Positions 41,794 through 51,719 of a stretch of 64,000 bases of DNA are shown here, piece after piece. Under the pieces are notes generated by a model. The model did not search any database. It was not told the origin of the DNA and was given only the letters and a program-made list of their open reading frames with translations. Every line of letters begins with the position of its first letter. Positions within the stretch are counted from its first letter, which is position 1. This stretch comes from Planctomycetota bacterium (GTDB taxonomy: Bacteria; Planctomycetota; Phycisphaerae; Sedimentisphaerales; Anaerobacaceae): assembly GCA_030605475.1 (NCBI GenBank), contig JAUWIG010000001.1, forward strand, positions 1 through 64,000, in the 5' to 3' direction. The position numbers were made by a program, and so were the translations under genes.

Positions 41794-41991
41794 CTACTGT
41801 AAGGTTTCATCTATCTTTCCGTCTGGCAGCATGTTATCGGGATGAAATATCCCTTGTTCTTCTAATTGGTACCTTCTACAGTTTTTCCAATTATCGTCGG
41901 ACTTGCAATATCTTTCCGCCCATCTGTTATCAAGCTTCCCTTCTTTTTCAAATCTTCTCAATGGGCAAATATTACACCATTCGCAACTCAT
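41794..41991 (-). CDS. Small Cys-rich conserved protein
   Basis: 65 residues: CEWCNICPLRRFEKEGKLD, then WAERYCKSDDNWKNCRRYQL and a C-terminal HPDNMLPDGKIDETL. Similar short proteins in archaea and bacteria are often labelled uracil-DNA glycosylase by mistake. Five Cys suggest metal binding. It follows the tRNAs in the opposite direction. Confidence 0.7.
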   Translation of the reverse strand: MSCEWCNICPLRRFEKEGKLDNRWAERYCKSDDNWKNCRRYQLEEQGIFHPDNMLPDGKIDETLQ

Positions 41992-42162
41992 TTTATGTTA
42001 TCTTCTAATGGTATATAGCCTCAGCGAAATAAATAATTTTGGCAAGTTAAAGACCTCTTTCTAAACACCCCCTCTTATCACAAGGGGTCCCGATGTATCA
42101 AGACCCCCGCCTCCCTACTGGCCGGACCTGTAAAACACTCTGTCACGATACCGTGATAATCG

Positions 42163-45100
42163 TTACAGGCCATCAAAAACAGATGTCTCTTTTTCCGGCA
42201 CGGACACCAGAGACCTAACCAAGCAAAGTTCGGTATCACGCACATGGTGAATTCCCTGGCTCTGGAAAACACACATTACATATTCGGCATAATCCCAGCA
42301 AGTTCCTTCCGTGCCTTTTAAGGGGATTTTTGCTATGGGTCTGACGTCAATAGTCGGCGGATATGATTCGCTGGCCAGACAGTAAAACTTTTTAGCCTGC
42401 CAGGGCATCAGTCCCAACCGGGTCAATCTCGGCCACTGGTCCGTTTGGCCTCCGGAAGTATCAAACGCCTGTAAACCAGCCCTGCCGGTAAGTTTGTGGC
42501 CGGGTTTATCATACTCACCATATACAGGCCCGTGAGTAATCACCACATCCGGCCGATAGGTGCGAATGGCAGCAACTATATGGCGGGCTGCATTCTCTTC
42601 GCCCTCCCACAGCCTTGTTGTAAGATTGTAATAATCACAACCGTTATTGCCATTCTCGAACTCGTCAAAATAAGTCGTTGTACGTACGCCGGACATTCTG
42701 ATATCTCGATGGTGTTCCAGATTATAAATTTCACCCTTATACTCAATACTATGAGTATCACGTATTACCTCAATATCTACCATTTGTTTTCCCTCGTTGA
42801 TGCCATAGTGGACCATCAACGAACCAATGCGAATTGGAGAATCATCCCCGTGAGCGGTCAGAATCAGTATATCCGTTTTAGGTTTGTCGGACCGCATGGT
42901 GTCCCAATTAAATCCTCTGTCATTTGAAATCAGGACCTTTTCGCGTTCACCAACCAATACTACCTTTCCTTTATCATCGGCCCACAAAGCGCGAAGCCAA
43001 TCCACATTCTCTACCGGGCGCAGCGACCAGCTTTTACCGGCATCCTCGGTCAGCATTATTCTGGTGCCGAGTTCGCCTGCCACATAGCCGATTTTGGGTG
43101 TTACAAAATGAACACTTGTGAAATCGAGGAACTCACGGACCTTGGGGTCAATAAACGTTGCTGTCGGCTGCCACGTTTGGCCACCATCATTGGAAATAAG
43201 AACTGAGCCATTTTGTCCGACGATACATCCGGTGGGACCATTAAAAGTAACATCCCGGTAAAAGACCCTAAATCCGTAGAACTGTCTATCTGCCTGGGCG
43301 TTAAGTTTTGCCCAGTTTTTTCCGCCATCAGTAGTTTTGAGAACTGTTTCGGATTCACCCACGATAAAACCATTAAGTTTGTCTTTAAAAGTGATACCGT
43401 AAAGCCAGCGTTTCGTTCCGGTTGTTGGGTATTGTTTCCAGTGGACTCCGCCATCCTCCGTTTTCAACAAAATGCCTCTTTCTCCGCAGGCGTAGCCCGT
43501 TTTTTCATCTGTAAAATACAGTCCAAATAGATGGCGCCCTCGCTCACCATATTGACATTCCCACGTTTTGCCGCCATCGGTGGTATGAAAGATATGTCCG
43601 TAGCCGCCGCACTGATCGTGGCGCATCTGGTCATTAGTCGGCGCCATTCGAATACGACCACCTGCGGTCCAGCCTTGTAGTTCATTAACAAAAAACACAC
43701 GATATAGGTCAACATCCGTCGCGACATCCACCGATTGCCAGGTCTTGCCGCCATCTTCGCTGCGCAATATGGTCCCCATTGCACCGACAGCCCAGCCTTT
43801 ATTGCCGATGAATTGCACATCCAATAATGCGTATCCGCCTTTTGCCGGATGAGGAAAAGCATCGTAATGCTCTTTCGCATCAATAACACCAAGCGTATTA
43901 TCTATCTGCTCCAATGTTTGCTCAGCAGCAAAAAGGTCCTTGAGCTTTTTAAGTTTCACTTTATTAACCTGTTTGGATAATTTTTTCGTAAGTTTCTTAT
44001 GTTTTTGGGTATGGGAATCTATCTTTTTCTTCATATCCGCCACTTTACGCTCAAACCCGGGACGGATGGCATCGACATCGTTTATGATAATATCAGTTAA
44101 CGTCCCAAAGGTATCAGGATTGAGAAAATCAGTGGCAGTATAGAGCCAAGCCTGCAATTCTGACTTTGGCTCCGGCTTTTTACTCAGCATTCGGTTGCGG
44201 AATAAATTGAACCCCCAGGTGTTAGTACACCAGGCTGGCAGGTCGAAAGAACTCATAGCAACATTCACTTCGGCACCCCAGCCGCCAGCAGTATTATAAA
44301 TATCAACCTGCACTTGCGGCTGCCAGGTTCGGTCCGGAGCGCCAAATTGGTCATATTTGGTACCATCTATGTGGCCATTGCTGCTAACTTTAATCAGATA
44401 ATAAGGCTGATGTACGTTGTCCGCATTGGCTTTGCGCGGCTGCAGTATTATCCAGAAACATTCATTTGCAAAAAGTACGGTATCCACATAGACACCATTG
44501 ACACCTTTCATCTGCGCACCCATACTTTGGCCGGTTGCCTCCTCAACATCTGTAGTCAAATCAATTTCTGCGCCATCTGCCTCCAAACTAAAGCATAAAT
44601 GGTCAGCGGTGGTAGCCACCTTTGCCCTGGCAGCGTTAGAGTTAAGCTTCTTGCCCATCCTATCGCTAAAGTTAATTTCAATAGTCTTAGCACCGGACCA
44701 TAAATCGGCGTCAAAGTTGGCATTTACAACAGGGGCTTTGTCTATCGCAATAGCGCGAACTGAATCTGCTTTTTCCTGACGTTTTCCAGGCTTGACCTCC
44801 AACATAAATTCCGGTCTTGTCCAGTAATAGTCCACAATGTTTTTTCGTCTCACCATAATACCTTGTTCAACTGTAATACCAGTCTCCGGCGTATAAAGTT
44901 TTTTATTTTCACCGGCTATCCGGCTGACATGCCAAAAGTCCAGATTCCATTTCCAACCTGGGTCTGAAGAATGGTCTAAACCTGAAAATGGAATAATCAT
45001 TTCCGCATACCATTGGTTACCTTCCTGAGAAGTAACGACCTGAATATTGGAGTCCCATGATGAGTAGAAATAGCCGCCTAAATAAGGGTCGAAATACGAG

Positions 45101-45594
45101 TCCCAGACAGTCCCGCTCGGATTGACAGCGATTGAGTAATAGTAATCACGCGCATACTTTATCTCGTCAGGAAGCCAGGGCTTGAGATTGATTTGCACAT
45201 AATCGTCTCCGGTGATAACTACATCCTCTTCTTTGGTATCAGCTGTGATTTCTCCCTCCTCGTGAACAACCCAGAAGAGGTAAATATTATCCTGGTCGAA
45301 AAGCACTCTCACCATTGTCTTTTCTTTTTTGCCAGTCGAGTCGACAAACTGAGATATAGTTTGCGCATCCTGCCAATCAGCTTCAGACATTTTGGCATCT
45401 ACCGTTATTGTCTTTTTAGTAAACTTTTTTCTAGCCTGATGTAATTGCCGACCAGGCTCGGATTTTGCCGAAATGAGTCTATTACCACCGCGGGCGATGC
45501 GGTCTCCGTTGGCAAAGCGTTTTTGTGCAACAGCAGGCGTCAGGAAAATTGCAGTAAGCACCACAAACACTAAAATAAGACTTACAGATTTCAT
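42163..45594 (-). CDS. Secreted multidomain protein: two CBM9-like, Ycf48-type propeller, PIG-L deacetylase
   Basis: 1143 residues. Signal peptide (1-23, ends PAVAQ). Two CBM9-like domains (about 55-260 and 285-490; ITVDAKMSEADWQDA opens the first). A Lys-rich coiled coil (about 510-560). A Ycf48/BNR propeller (about 590-890) with repeats like GWAVGAMGTILRSEDGGKTW. A PIG-L/LmbE domain (about 906-1110) with AHGDDSP, HHRDIRMSGVR and HGPVYGEYDKPGHK. PIG-L enzymes remove acetyl groups from N-acetylglucosaminides. The first motif has DDSP where DDE is usual. GGAGG precedes the ATG. Likely an exported polysaccharide-acting enzyme. Confidence 0.85.
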   Translation of the reverse strand: MKSVSLILVFVVLTAIFLTPAVAQKRFANGDRIARGGNRLISAKSEPGRQLHQARKKFTKKTITVDAKMSEADWQDAQTISQFVDSTGKKEKTMVRVLFDQDNIYLFWVVHEEGEITADTKEEDVVITGDDYVQINLKPWLPDEIKYARDYYYSIAVNPSGTVWDSYFDPYLGGYFYSSWDSNIQVVTSQEGNQWYAEMIIPFSGLDHSSDPGWKWNLDFWHVSRIAGENKKLYTPETGITVEQGIMVRRKNIVDYYWTRPEFMLEVKPGKRQEKADSVRAIAIDKAPVVNANFDADLWSGAKTIEINFSDRMGKKLNSNAARAKVATTADHLCFSLEADGAEIDLTTDVEEATGQSMGAQMKGVNGVYVDTVLFANECFWIILQPRKANADNVHQPYYLIKVSSNGHIDGTKYDQFGAPDRTWQPQVQVDIYNTAGGWGAEVNVAMSSFDLPAWCTNTWGFNLFRNRMLSKKPEPKSELQAWLYTATDFLNPDTFGTLTDIIINDVDAIRPGFERKVADMKKKIDSHTQKHKKLTKKLSKQVNKVKLKKLKDLFAAEQTLEQIDNTLGVIDAKEHYDAFPHPAKGGYALLDVQFIGNKGWAVGAMGTILRSEDGGKTWQSVDVATDVDLYRVFFVNELQGWTAGGRIRMAPTNDQMRHDQCGGYGHIFHTTDGGKTWECQYGERGRHLFGLYFTDEKTGYACGERGILLKTEDGGVHWKQYPTTGTKRWLYGITFKDKLNGFIVGESETVLKTTDGGKNWAKLNAQADRQFYGFRVFYRDVTFNGPTGCIVGQNGSVLISNDGGQTWQPTATFIDPKVREFLDFTSVHFVTPKIGYVAGELGTRIMLTEDAGKSWSLRPVENVDWLRALWADDKGKVVLVGEREKVLISNDRGFNWDTMRSDKPKTDILILTAHGDDSPIRIGSLMVHYGINEGKQMVDIEVIRDTHSIEYKGEIYNLEHHRDIRMSGVRTTTYFDEFENGNNGCDYYNLTTRLWEGEENAARHIVAAIRTYRPDVVITHGPVYGEYDKPGHKLTGRAGLQAFDTSGGQTDQWPRLTRLGLMPWQAKKFYCLASESYPPTIDVRPIAKIPLKGTEGTCWDYAEYVMCVFQSQGIHHVRDTELCLVRSLVSVPEKETSVFDGL

Positions 45595-45790
45595 TTTAGG
45601 ACCTCCATAACATCAAAAAACATTAAATCCTCAACATTCGGACATTAGAAAAACACCATGATAAGCAACAGCTCGCTCATATGCAACAAACATTTATTGA
45701 AAATGCAAAAACTAAATTTGACTTGTGCTCGAATACCTCCGAAAGCTCGCGTGAAACTGTGTTGACCTATTCTCGGCATCGTCCTGGAAA

Positions 45791-45863
<73 letters not shown>

Positions 45864-46228
45864 AAGCTAAAGCGATATTAGCATAGGTAACCGATATTAG
45901 CAAATAAATTTTCCACCCCGATTTTTCCGCAAAATCGCTTGAGACGCTTGTTGAACTCTCTTTTGGAATGCAATCCTCGACGTTGTAAGTGAACAAGCCA
46001 AAGACGCAATCAAGCCACAGCAAGGCGATGGTCAATATGGTGTTCCCTCGACTTTGCTCAGGATGACAATAAAGGGAGTTGTTGAAATCGTCACGTATCG
46101 CCTTGCAATGCTCACAAGGATGGATGGGGCTTTGTCATAAATACGTTTGTTAATTGGCGGAGCTCTTGTTTAGCTATTGGCAGGGTTATTGCAATTCTCT
46201 TTTGGATTGGTTGGTTAAATATCTTAGA
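45864..46228. other. 365 bp without a recognisable gene
   Basis: Between tRNA-Ala and the nadD stop. Frames are short and broken. I see no repeat, RNA fold or domain fragment worth naming. Confidence 0.5.
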
Positions 46229-46861
46229 CTAAGGTTTGACTTTTGACTGGTAGAGGCCATGCTTGTGGATATAGTCAGCAACAGATGGGTGCAGCATATT
46301 GGTTACATCGCGGCCGGTGGCCAATCTGTTTCGTATTTCCGCGCTGCTGATATTAATTAGAGGCGTTTGGATAACGTTTCGCTGGAGTTTTTCAATGCGA
46401 CGAGATGGCCAAATGGCTTCAAATTTGGCAAAATCCGGGGGCTCAAAGCCAGCCCTGAACATTATGCATAAATTACACTCGTCAATCAACTCGGCAATTC
46501 TATACCAGCGCGGCAGTTCATTAATACTGTCAGCGCCTACGAGCCAATAAATTAAAGTTCTGCTGCCGTAGTCGGCCTGAAATTGTCTTATGGTCTCCAA
46601 AGTGTAGCTTGGCTTTGGCTTTTTCAATTCGTAATCACTTAGCTGGAAGCTCTTTTCCCCTGCAATTGCAAGAGCTATCATAGCCAACCGGTCATCATCA
46701 CTTGCTTCGGGAAATAAATCCTTGAGCGGAGAGCGTTTTGCAGGAATGAAAACGATTTTTTCTGCACCAATATGTTTGGCCGCGTCCGCAGCAACAGTGG
46801 TATGACCAAGATGAATCGGGTCGAACGTGCCGCCAAACAAAGCTATTTCCCTTTTTGCCAT
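46229..46861 (-). CDS. nadD: Nicotinate-nucleotide adenylyltransferase
   Basis: 210 residues from ATG 46861 (an in-frame start at 46879 is less likely). FGGTFDPIHLGHT is the nucleotidyltransferase HIGH-type motif; ISSAEIRNRLATGRD is the ISSTxIR motif. It makes NaAD in NAD synthesis. It faces away from the lysine-rich protein gene across a very AT-rich spacer. Confidence 0.95.
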   Translation of the reverse strand: MAKREIALFGGTFDPIHLGHTTVAADAAKHIGAEKIVFIPAKRSPLKDLFPEASDDDRLAMIALAIAGEKSFQLSDYELKKPKPSYTLETIRQFQADYGSRTLIYWLVGADSINELPRWYRIAELIDECNLCIMFRAGFEPPDFAKFEAIWPSRRIEKLQRNVIQTPLINISSAEIRNRLATGRDVTNMLHPSVADYIHKHGLYQSKVKP

Positions 46862-47420
46862 AAAACAATTAACAAGCAAATTGTGTGTTATTCAGAAAAT
46901 ATTACAAAAAAATTAAAAAATTTTCGGCCAACAAAAAGCGTTTATAAACAACAAAAACTTCCAAGAAAACAAGTTAGCCTTTGCCTGATATTAACATTGC
47001 GCAACACTTCGAAAATATATATATTGACAAAAGTTAAAAATCCTTCTTTGACAATCGAATATGTCAAAACCCACTTATAAGTTAAAATAAGTGACTTTAA
47101 CGCAAGTAACTATAAAAAATAGTTTCTCCGCCTAACTAAAAACTTCTGTTACAACTAAAGCTTGAGTAAAAACTCACGTTACAACGAAACAAGTTGTACC
47201 GTTTCATTAAAGAGTATGATAAACGATACAAGAAGCTGTGTAAAATGTTGATAGCAAAAAATTTTGTGAAGTATTTTTAAACATTTGGACGATAAAAAAT
47301 GTAACAATGGTTATTAGCTTTTTGCATAATTTGCTTGACGGAATTTTAAAAGTAAATTAGTGCTATGGTGTCAACCTCAACACAAAAGAATTTAATTAGC
47401 CGAAAGGAGGTAACAAAATA
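46862..47420. promoter_or_regulatory. 559-bp AT-rich divergent intergenic region
   Basis: Very AT-rich, with many A/T tracts and a TACAAC/GTTGTA inverted repeat around 47180-47200. A candidate -35 TTGACG lies at 47335-47340; the -10 is unclear. Probably holds the promoters of nadD and of the lysine-rich gene. No frame looks coding. Confidence 0.5.
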
Positions 47421-47525
47421 ATGGCAAAGAAGAAGAAAAAAGTGGCAAAGAAAAAGAAGAAAGTAGCAAAGAAAAAGAAGAAAGTAGCAAAGAGGAAAAA
47501 AGCAAAAAAGAAGAGAAAAAGATAG
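47421..47525 (+). CDS. 34-residue poly-lysine protein, histone-H1-tail-like
   Basis: ATG to TAG, 34 residues. After Met the sequence is AKKKKKV three times in a row, then AKRKKAKKKRKR; over two thirds is Lys plus Arg and there is no acidic residue. AAAGGAGG lies 10 bp before the ATG, and a strong terminator follows 46 bp after the stop, so it is a monocistronic, probably well-expressed gene. It should bind nucleic acid, as a minimal nucleoid or ribosome-linked protein. Lys codons alternate AAG and AAA, so it is not a simple A-tract slip. Confidence 0.85.
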   Translation: MAKKKKKVAKKKKKVAKKKKKVAKRKKAKKKRKR

Positions 47526-47570
47526 CACTACAATTTAGCCAAAATCTCAGGATTGCGGCAAGCTATGTGA

Positions 47571-47614
47571 AAATGGAAGGTTTTCTCGCCACGGCGAAAC
47601 CTTCCATTTTTTTT
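47571..47614 (+). terminator. Strong intrinsic terminator of the lysine-rich gene
   Basis: AAATGGAAGGTTT (47571-47583) pairs perfectly with AAACCTTCCATTT (47597-47609), with CGC/GCG inside, and runs into a T-stretch. Confidence 0.92.
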
Positions 47615-47792
47615 GTGTGCAGCCTCTTGGATGCAGTTTCCTCACAAGCCCGGCGAATGACACAATTCTCCTGACCTGCCGGAACTGACTGCCTTCTTGC
47701 AATTGGTCTCTAATCTCTTATACTGTCTGTTGAGAGTATTATTAATACTGAGGCAGATTTTTGTAATCCCTGCGGTCGAAAAGAATAAAAAT

Positions 47793-49082
47793 ATGGATTA
47801 TTTCAATTATAAAAACGGTAAATTGTTTGCTGAAAATGTAGACGTTGAAAGAATAGTCGCCGAAGTCGGCACTCCGGCCTATATCTACAGCAAGGCCACT
47901 TTCAAGGACCATCTGCAAAAGATTCAAGAGGCCTATAGTGAGCTTGATACTACGATTTGTTACTCCGTTAAGGCCTGCGGCAATATAAATATCCTGCAAA
48001 TTTTGGCCCAGGCAGGCAGCGGATTTGACATTGTCAGCGGGGGGGAGTTATACCGTGTTCTACAAGCCAAGGCCAATCCGTCAAAAGTCGTTTATGCTGG
48101 CGTCGGCAAAACTGACACCGAAATAATCGAAGCATTAAATGCCGGTATCGGCTATTTCAATGTCGAATCAGAAGCTGAGTTAAAAAACTTGATTCGACTG
48201 ACGAAAGAAAATATCGACTCAAAAAACACACAACCCAAAGTCGCCCTGCGTGTCAACCCTGACGTTGACCCGAAAACACACGCTTATACTACTACGGGCA
48301 AAAAGGAAACCAAATTTGGCGTCTGTCTTGAGCGAGCGCAAAAGGTCTTTGCCGATTATGGCAGGGGCGAGGTGCTAAAACTTTGCGCAATTCATACACA
48401 TTTAGGCTCAATTGGTTTATCTGTTGACCCCTATGTTGAGGCGATAGAAAAAATATTAGCTCTAATTGAACAATTGCGTGCCGATGGTTTCACAATCGAA
48501 GCGCTGAACATTGGTGGCGGATACGGCGCCGATTACATAACCGCCGCATCGCCAACGGCCGCTGATTACGCTGCTGCCATTGTGCCATTACTAAAGGGAA
48601 AGGGTCTAAAACTTATTCTCGAACCGGGAGCAACTATTGCGGCCAATGCAGCAGTTTTAGCAACGAAGGTTCTATATCTGAAAACCAGTGGCAGGAAAAA
48701 ATTTGTTATAGTCGATGCGGGTATGAACGATTTGATTCGTCCGCCATTGTATGACGCATTCCATTTCATCTGGCCTGTGAAAGCAGATAAGAAATTTGTA
48801 CCTCCCCGGCGTGACAAAGATTTGCAATTGGACGGAACTGTTGTTGTTGACGTAGTCGGGCCGGTTTGCGAAAGTGCGGATTTTTTTGCGATGGACAGGG
48901 CTCTGCCGCCGGTAAAACGTGGCGATTTGCTCTCTATTTTTACCGCCGGGGCGTACGGCTTCAGTATGAGTAGTAATTACAATTCCCGAGGCCGGGCCGC
49001 CGAAGTGCTTGTCGATGATGATAAATTCAAGGTAATAAGAAAACGTGAAACCTACGGAGATTTAATCGCGCTGGAAAAATGA
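47793..49082 (+). CDS. lysA: Diaminopimelate decarboxylase
   Basis: 429 residues from ATG 47793; an upstream frame to 47697 adds a non-homologous stretch. PLP-Lys motif CYSVKACGNINIL, GGGYG loop (LNIGGGYGADY), EPGATIAANA and the C-terminal CESADFF with GAYGFSMSSNYN. Last step of lysine synthesis via meso-DAP. Convergent with accC across an 89-bp gap that contains a long, loop-rich inverted repeat (CGATCGATTATT/AATAATCAATCG). Confidence 0.96.
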   Translation: MDYFNYKNGKLFAENVDVERIVAEVGTPAYIYSKATFKDHLQKIQEAYSELDTTICYSVKACGNINILQILAQAGSGFDIVSGGELYRVLQAKANPSKVVYAGVGKTDTEIIEALNAGIGYFNVESEAELKNLIRLTKENIDSKNTQPKVALRVNPDVDPKTHAYTTTGKKETKFGVCLERAQKVFADYGRGEVLKLCAIHTHLGSIGLSVDPYVEAIEKILALIEQLRADGFTIEALNIGGGYGADYITAASPTAADYAAAIVPLLKGKGLKLILEPGATIAANAAVLATKVLYLKTSGRKKFVIVDAGMNDLIRPPLYDAFHFIWPVKADKKFVPPRRDKDLQLDGTVVVDVVGPVCESADFFAMDRALPPVKRGDLLSIFTAGAYGFSMSSNYNSRGRAAEVLVDDDKFKVIRKRETYGDLIALEK

Positions 49083-49171
49083 GGTATTAGCGTTATCGAT
49101 CGATTATTTTCCATTAATTATTTCTAATGTCTTTTCCAACCATCAACTATCCATTATCAATAATCAATCGA

Positions 49172-50509
49172 TTAGAAGTGTCGTTCGATGAAGCCTGTAT
49201 CAATTTTATTTTTGACAAAAAGGTTATGTGAGAGAATATCCAGGCAGGCTGGTATTGTGGTTTTGATCGGCTCGATAACAAATTCCCGCAAAGCCCTTTT
49301 CATCGTGGCGATGGCTTCAGTGCGCGTTTTCTGATGGACGATAAGTTTGCTAATCATCGAATCATAATTTGTCGAGACCGTCCAGCCCTGATGAACGTGT
49401 GTATCTACTCTGACACCGGGGCCGCCCGGTGGAATATATTTGGTAATTGTGCCAGGACAAGGAGCAAAATTATTTGCGGGGTCTTCAGCGTTGATTCGGC
49501 ACTCAATTGCCACGCCGGTATGCTTGATATTTCTTTGGCTTAATTTGATTTTCTGGCCAGCGGCGATTTTTAGCTGCCACTTGATTAAGTCGTGACCGGT
49601 GACCATCTCGGTAACCGGGTGCTCGACTTGGATTCGCGTATTGGCCTCGATGAAGTAGAACTTTTTGTCCTTATCTAAAAGAAACTCAATCGTTGCGGCG
49701 TTAACATATTTGGCCTCTTTTATAATTCTCAAGGCAGCTTTGCAAAGTTCTTCTCTGGTACGTTCATCCAACACCGGGCAGGGAGATTCCTCAATCATCT
49801 TTTGATGTCTTCGTTGAATGGTGCAGTCTCTTTCATAAAAATGCAATGCGTTGCCAGCTTTGTCGGCTATTACCTGCACTTCCACGTGGCGCGGCCCAAC
49901 TATAAACTTTTCCAGATAGACACTGTTATTACTAAAGGCGGCTTCTGCTTCGGCCTGCGCTGCGCCAAACGCCGAACGCAAGCTGATATCATTATGCACA
50001 ACTCTCATGCCACGTCCGCCGCCACCGGCAGCAGCTTTTATCATCACAGGATAGCCAAACTTGCCTGCAAGCTTTAATGCCTCCGTTTCGTTTTCGACGA
50101 TGCCTTCGGAACCTGGTACTACTGAGACCCTTGCCTTGCGCGCCAGTTTTCGGGCCTGGACTTTATCGCCGAGCAATTGCATTGCCTCAACGGGCGGGCC
50201 GATAAACGTTATCCCGCAGTCCCGGCATATCTGGGCAAAGTTTATATTCTCGGCCAGGAAGCCATAACCCGGGTGAATCGCCTCAACATCCGCAACCTCA
50301 GCGGCACTTATGATACGTGGGATGTTTAGATAACTTTCAGCCGGGTTGGCAGGACCTATACAAATGGCTTCATCAGCAAACTGCAAGTATGGGGCATCCT
50401 TGTCAGCCTCGGAGTAAATCACCACCGCTTCAATGCCAAGCTCGCGACAGGCGCGGACGATACGCAAAGCTATCTCACCACGATTTGCTATCAGAATTTT
50501 TGAAAACAT
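49172..50509 (-). CDS. accC: Acetyl-CoA carboxylase biotin carboxylase subunit
   Basis: 445 residues, full length. [13 protein letters not shown] start, ATP-grasp loop [28 protein letters not shown] and the catalytic region [13 protein letters not shown]. It carboxylates biotin on AccB, encoded just upstream. Confidence 0.97.
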   Translation of the reverse strand: MFSKILIANRGEIALRIVRACRELGIEAVVIYSEADKDAPYLQFADEAICIGPANPAESYLNIPRIISAAEVADVEAIHPGYGFLAENINFAQICRDCGITFIGPPVEAMQLLGDKVQARKLARKARVSVVPGSEGIVENETEALKLAGKFGYPVMIKAAAGGGGRGMRVVHNDISLRSAFGAAQAEAEAAFSNNSVYLEKFIVGPRHVEVQVIADKAGNALHFYERDCTIQRRHQKMIEESPCPVLDERTREELCKAALRIIKEAKYVNAATIEFLLDKDKKFYFIEANTRIQVEHPVTEMVTGHDLIKWQLKIAAGQKIKLSQRNIKHTGVAIECRINAEDPANNFAPCPGTITKYIPPGGPGVRVDTHVHQGWTVSTNYDSMISKLIVHQKTRTEAIATMKRALREFVIEPIKTTIPACLDILSHNLFVKNKIDTGFIERHF

Positions 50510-50576
50510 ACAAATTTAACCCAAAATGTAAAAAGTAAAACACTCTTAAGTCTTAATTTTTTACTCTTCCTTGGAA

Positions 50577-51068
50577 TTAGTCTGGCTTGACTTTAAAAAG
50601 TACCTGGCCATATTCAACAGCCTGGCCGTTGGTCACCAGTATTTCAGCAATCGTTCCACTGGTCTCAGCTCTTATTTCGTTCATTACCTTCATTGCCTCG
50701 ACTATGCAAACGACTGTCTGCGGATTAACACTCGAGCCGACTTCAACATAAGGCTCAGAATCGGGGCTTGGTGTCACATAGAAAGTCCCAACAATAGGTG
50801 ATTTTATCTCTACCAAATCCTCCTCTTGCTGCGGAGCAGCGGGAGGAGCTTTAGTCGCTGATGGTTCTGTCGCATCGGGGCTGGTAGGCACTGCTGAAAC
50901 GTTTGGGCCAACCATCGGCACCGCAGTTACGGTCGCCTGTTGGGGCTGGGAGCATTTCAAAAGGATTTTGTCATCACCATGTTTTATTTCAACCTCGACC
51001 AGCCCGTTTCGCTTCATTATTTCAATGAGCTCTTTTATTTTCTGCAAATCGGTATCTTTTTGTGCCAT
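50577..51068 (-). CDS. accB: Biotin carboxyl carrier protein of acetyl-CoA carboxylase
   Basis: 163 residues from ATG 51068. N-terminal helical part ([20 protein letters not shown]), Ala/Pro-rich linker, and biotinyl domain with the biotin site VEAMKVMNE. First gene of the accB-accC operon. Confidence 0.96.
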   Translation of the reverse strand: MAQKDTDLQKIKELIEIMKRNGLVEVEIKHGDDKILLKCSQPQQATVTAVPMVGPNVSAVPTSPDATEPSATKAPPAAPQQEEDLVEIKSPIVGTFYVTPSPDSEPYVEVGSSVNPQTVVCIVEAMKVMNEIRAETSGTIAEILVTNGQAVEYGQVLFKVKPD

Positions 51069-51310
51069 TGCCACATCCTTTCTCGGTTCCCATTTTGCAA
51101 TACGTCGCAAAGTGGGATTCCCCTTAATAAAAGGTGTCGATTAAGCCCAATAAGTATAACCACAAGAGGCCCTTTTGCAAGTAATTTCCGAGGATCCAAT
51201 TCTACGGCCTCCCAAACGCCATAAAAGGCGATTGGGGCCTTGTAATACCTCGCAAAATGGGAATCCAGGCATGAGCCTAAGCTCAATTGGCATGGGAAAA
51301 GGAGACAGCG

Positions 51311-51719
51311 ATGCCCAAAGCAAAAGACAACATGACGAGAAATGTAATAAGTGTAAAAAAAAGAGACCCAAATATGTGAGGCGGTAGCGGTTATAGCAAA
51401 AAACAATATTACTGGTGTCCCCGTGGTCGAAGATGATATGACCTCGGCAAGGTCCTCTCAGAAAAAGATGGGCTAAGGCTGTTCTATGTCCCCCAAAAAA
51501 GATGGAGAAAACAAAATAGCCAGCGATTTTATGACACAACCTGCGGTCTTCTTTGATGAGAACGAAAATTTGCTGGGATGTTTGTGATTGCTTGGTGAAT
51601 AACCATTTTAGAAGAGTCCCGGCCACATCAAAAGGAAAATTAGTGGTATTGTTAGCAGAGGGGATATCATTTACGAATATATTCTGCAGCTAAGTCGGGG
51701 GAATGCCGGACCCCGCTAA
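51311..51719 (+). pseudogene. Decayed two-CBS-domain protein gene
   Basis: ATG 51311 has an excellent AAAAGGAGA site. Reading through about five frame changes recovers a CBS pair: MPKAKDNMTRNVISVKK, ETQICEAVAVIAKNNITGVP, VVEDDMT, VLSEKDGLRLFY, SDFMTQPAVFFDENENLL, DVCDCLVNNHFRRVPATSKG, then GIVSRGDIIYEYILQLS. Breaks fall near the A-run at 51355-51362, near 51475, 51540, 51594 and 51645. CBS domains bind adenosyl ligands. The flanking genes are intact, so real decay is more likely than sequencing error. It ends over the stop of the convergent phosphatase gene. Confidence 0.8.

Noticed and set aside
51291-51387. Frame beginning MGKGD and ending KKKRPKYVRR, reminiscent of ribosomal protein THX
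   Set aside because: The middle does not match THX, there is no ribosome-binding site, and the same DNA is better explained as the start of the decayed CBS gene in another frame.
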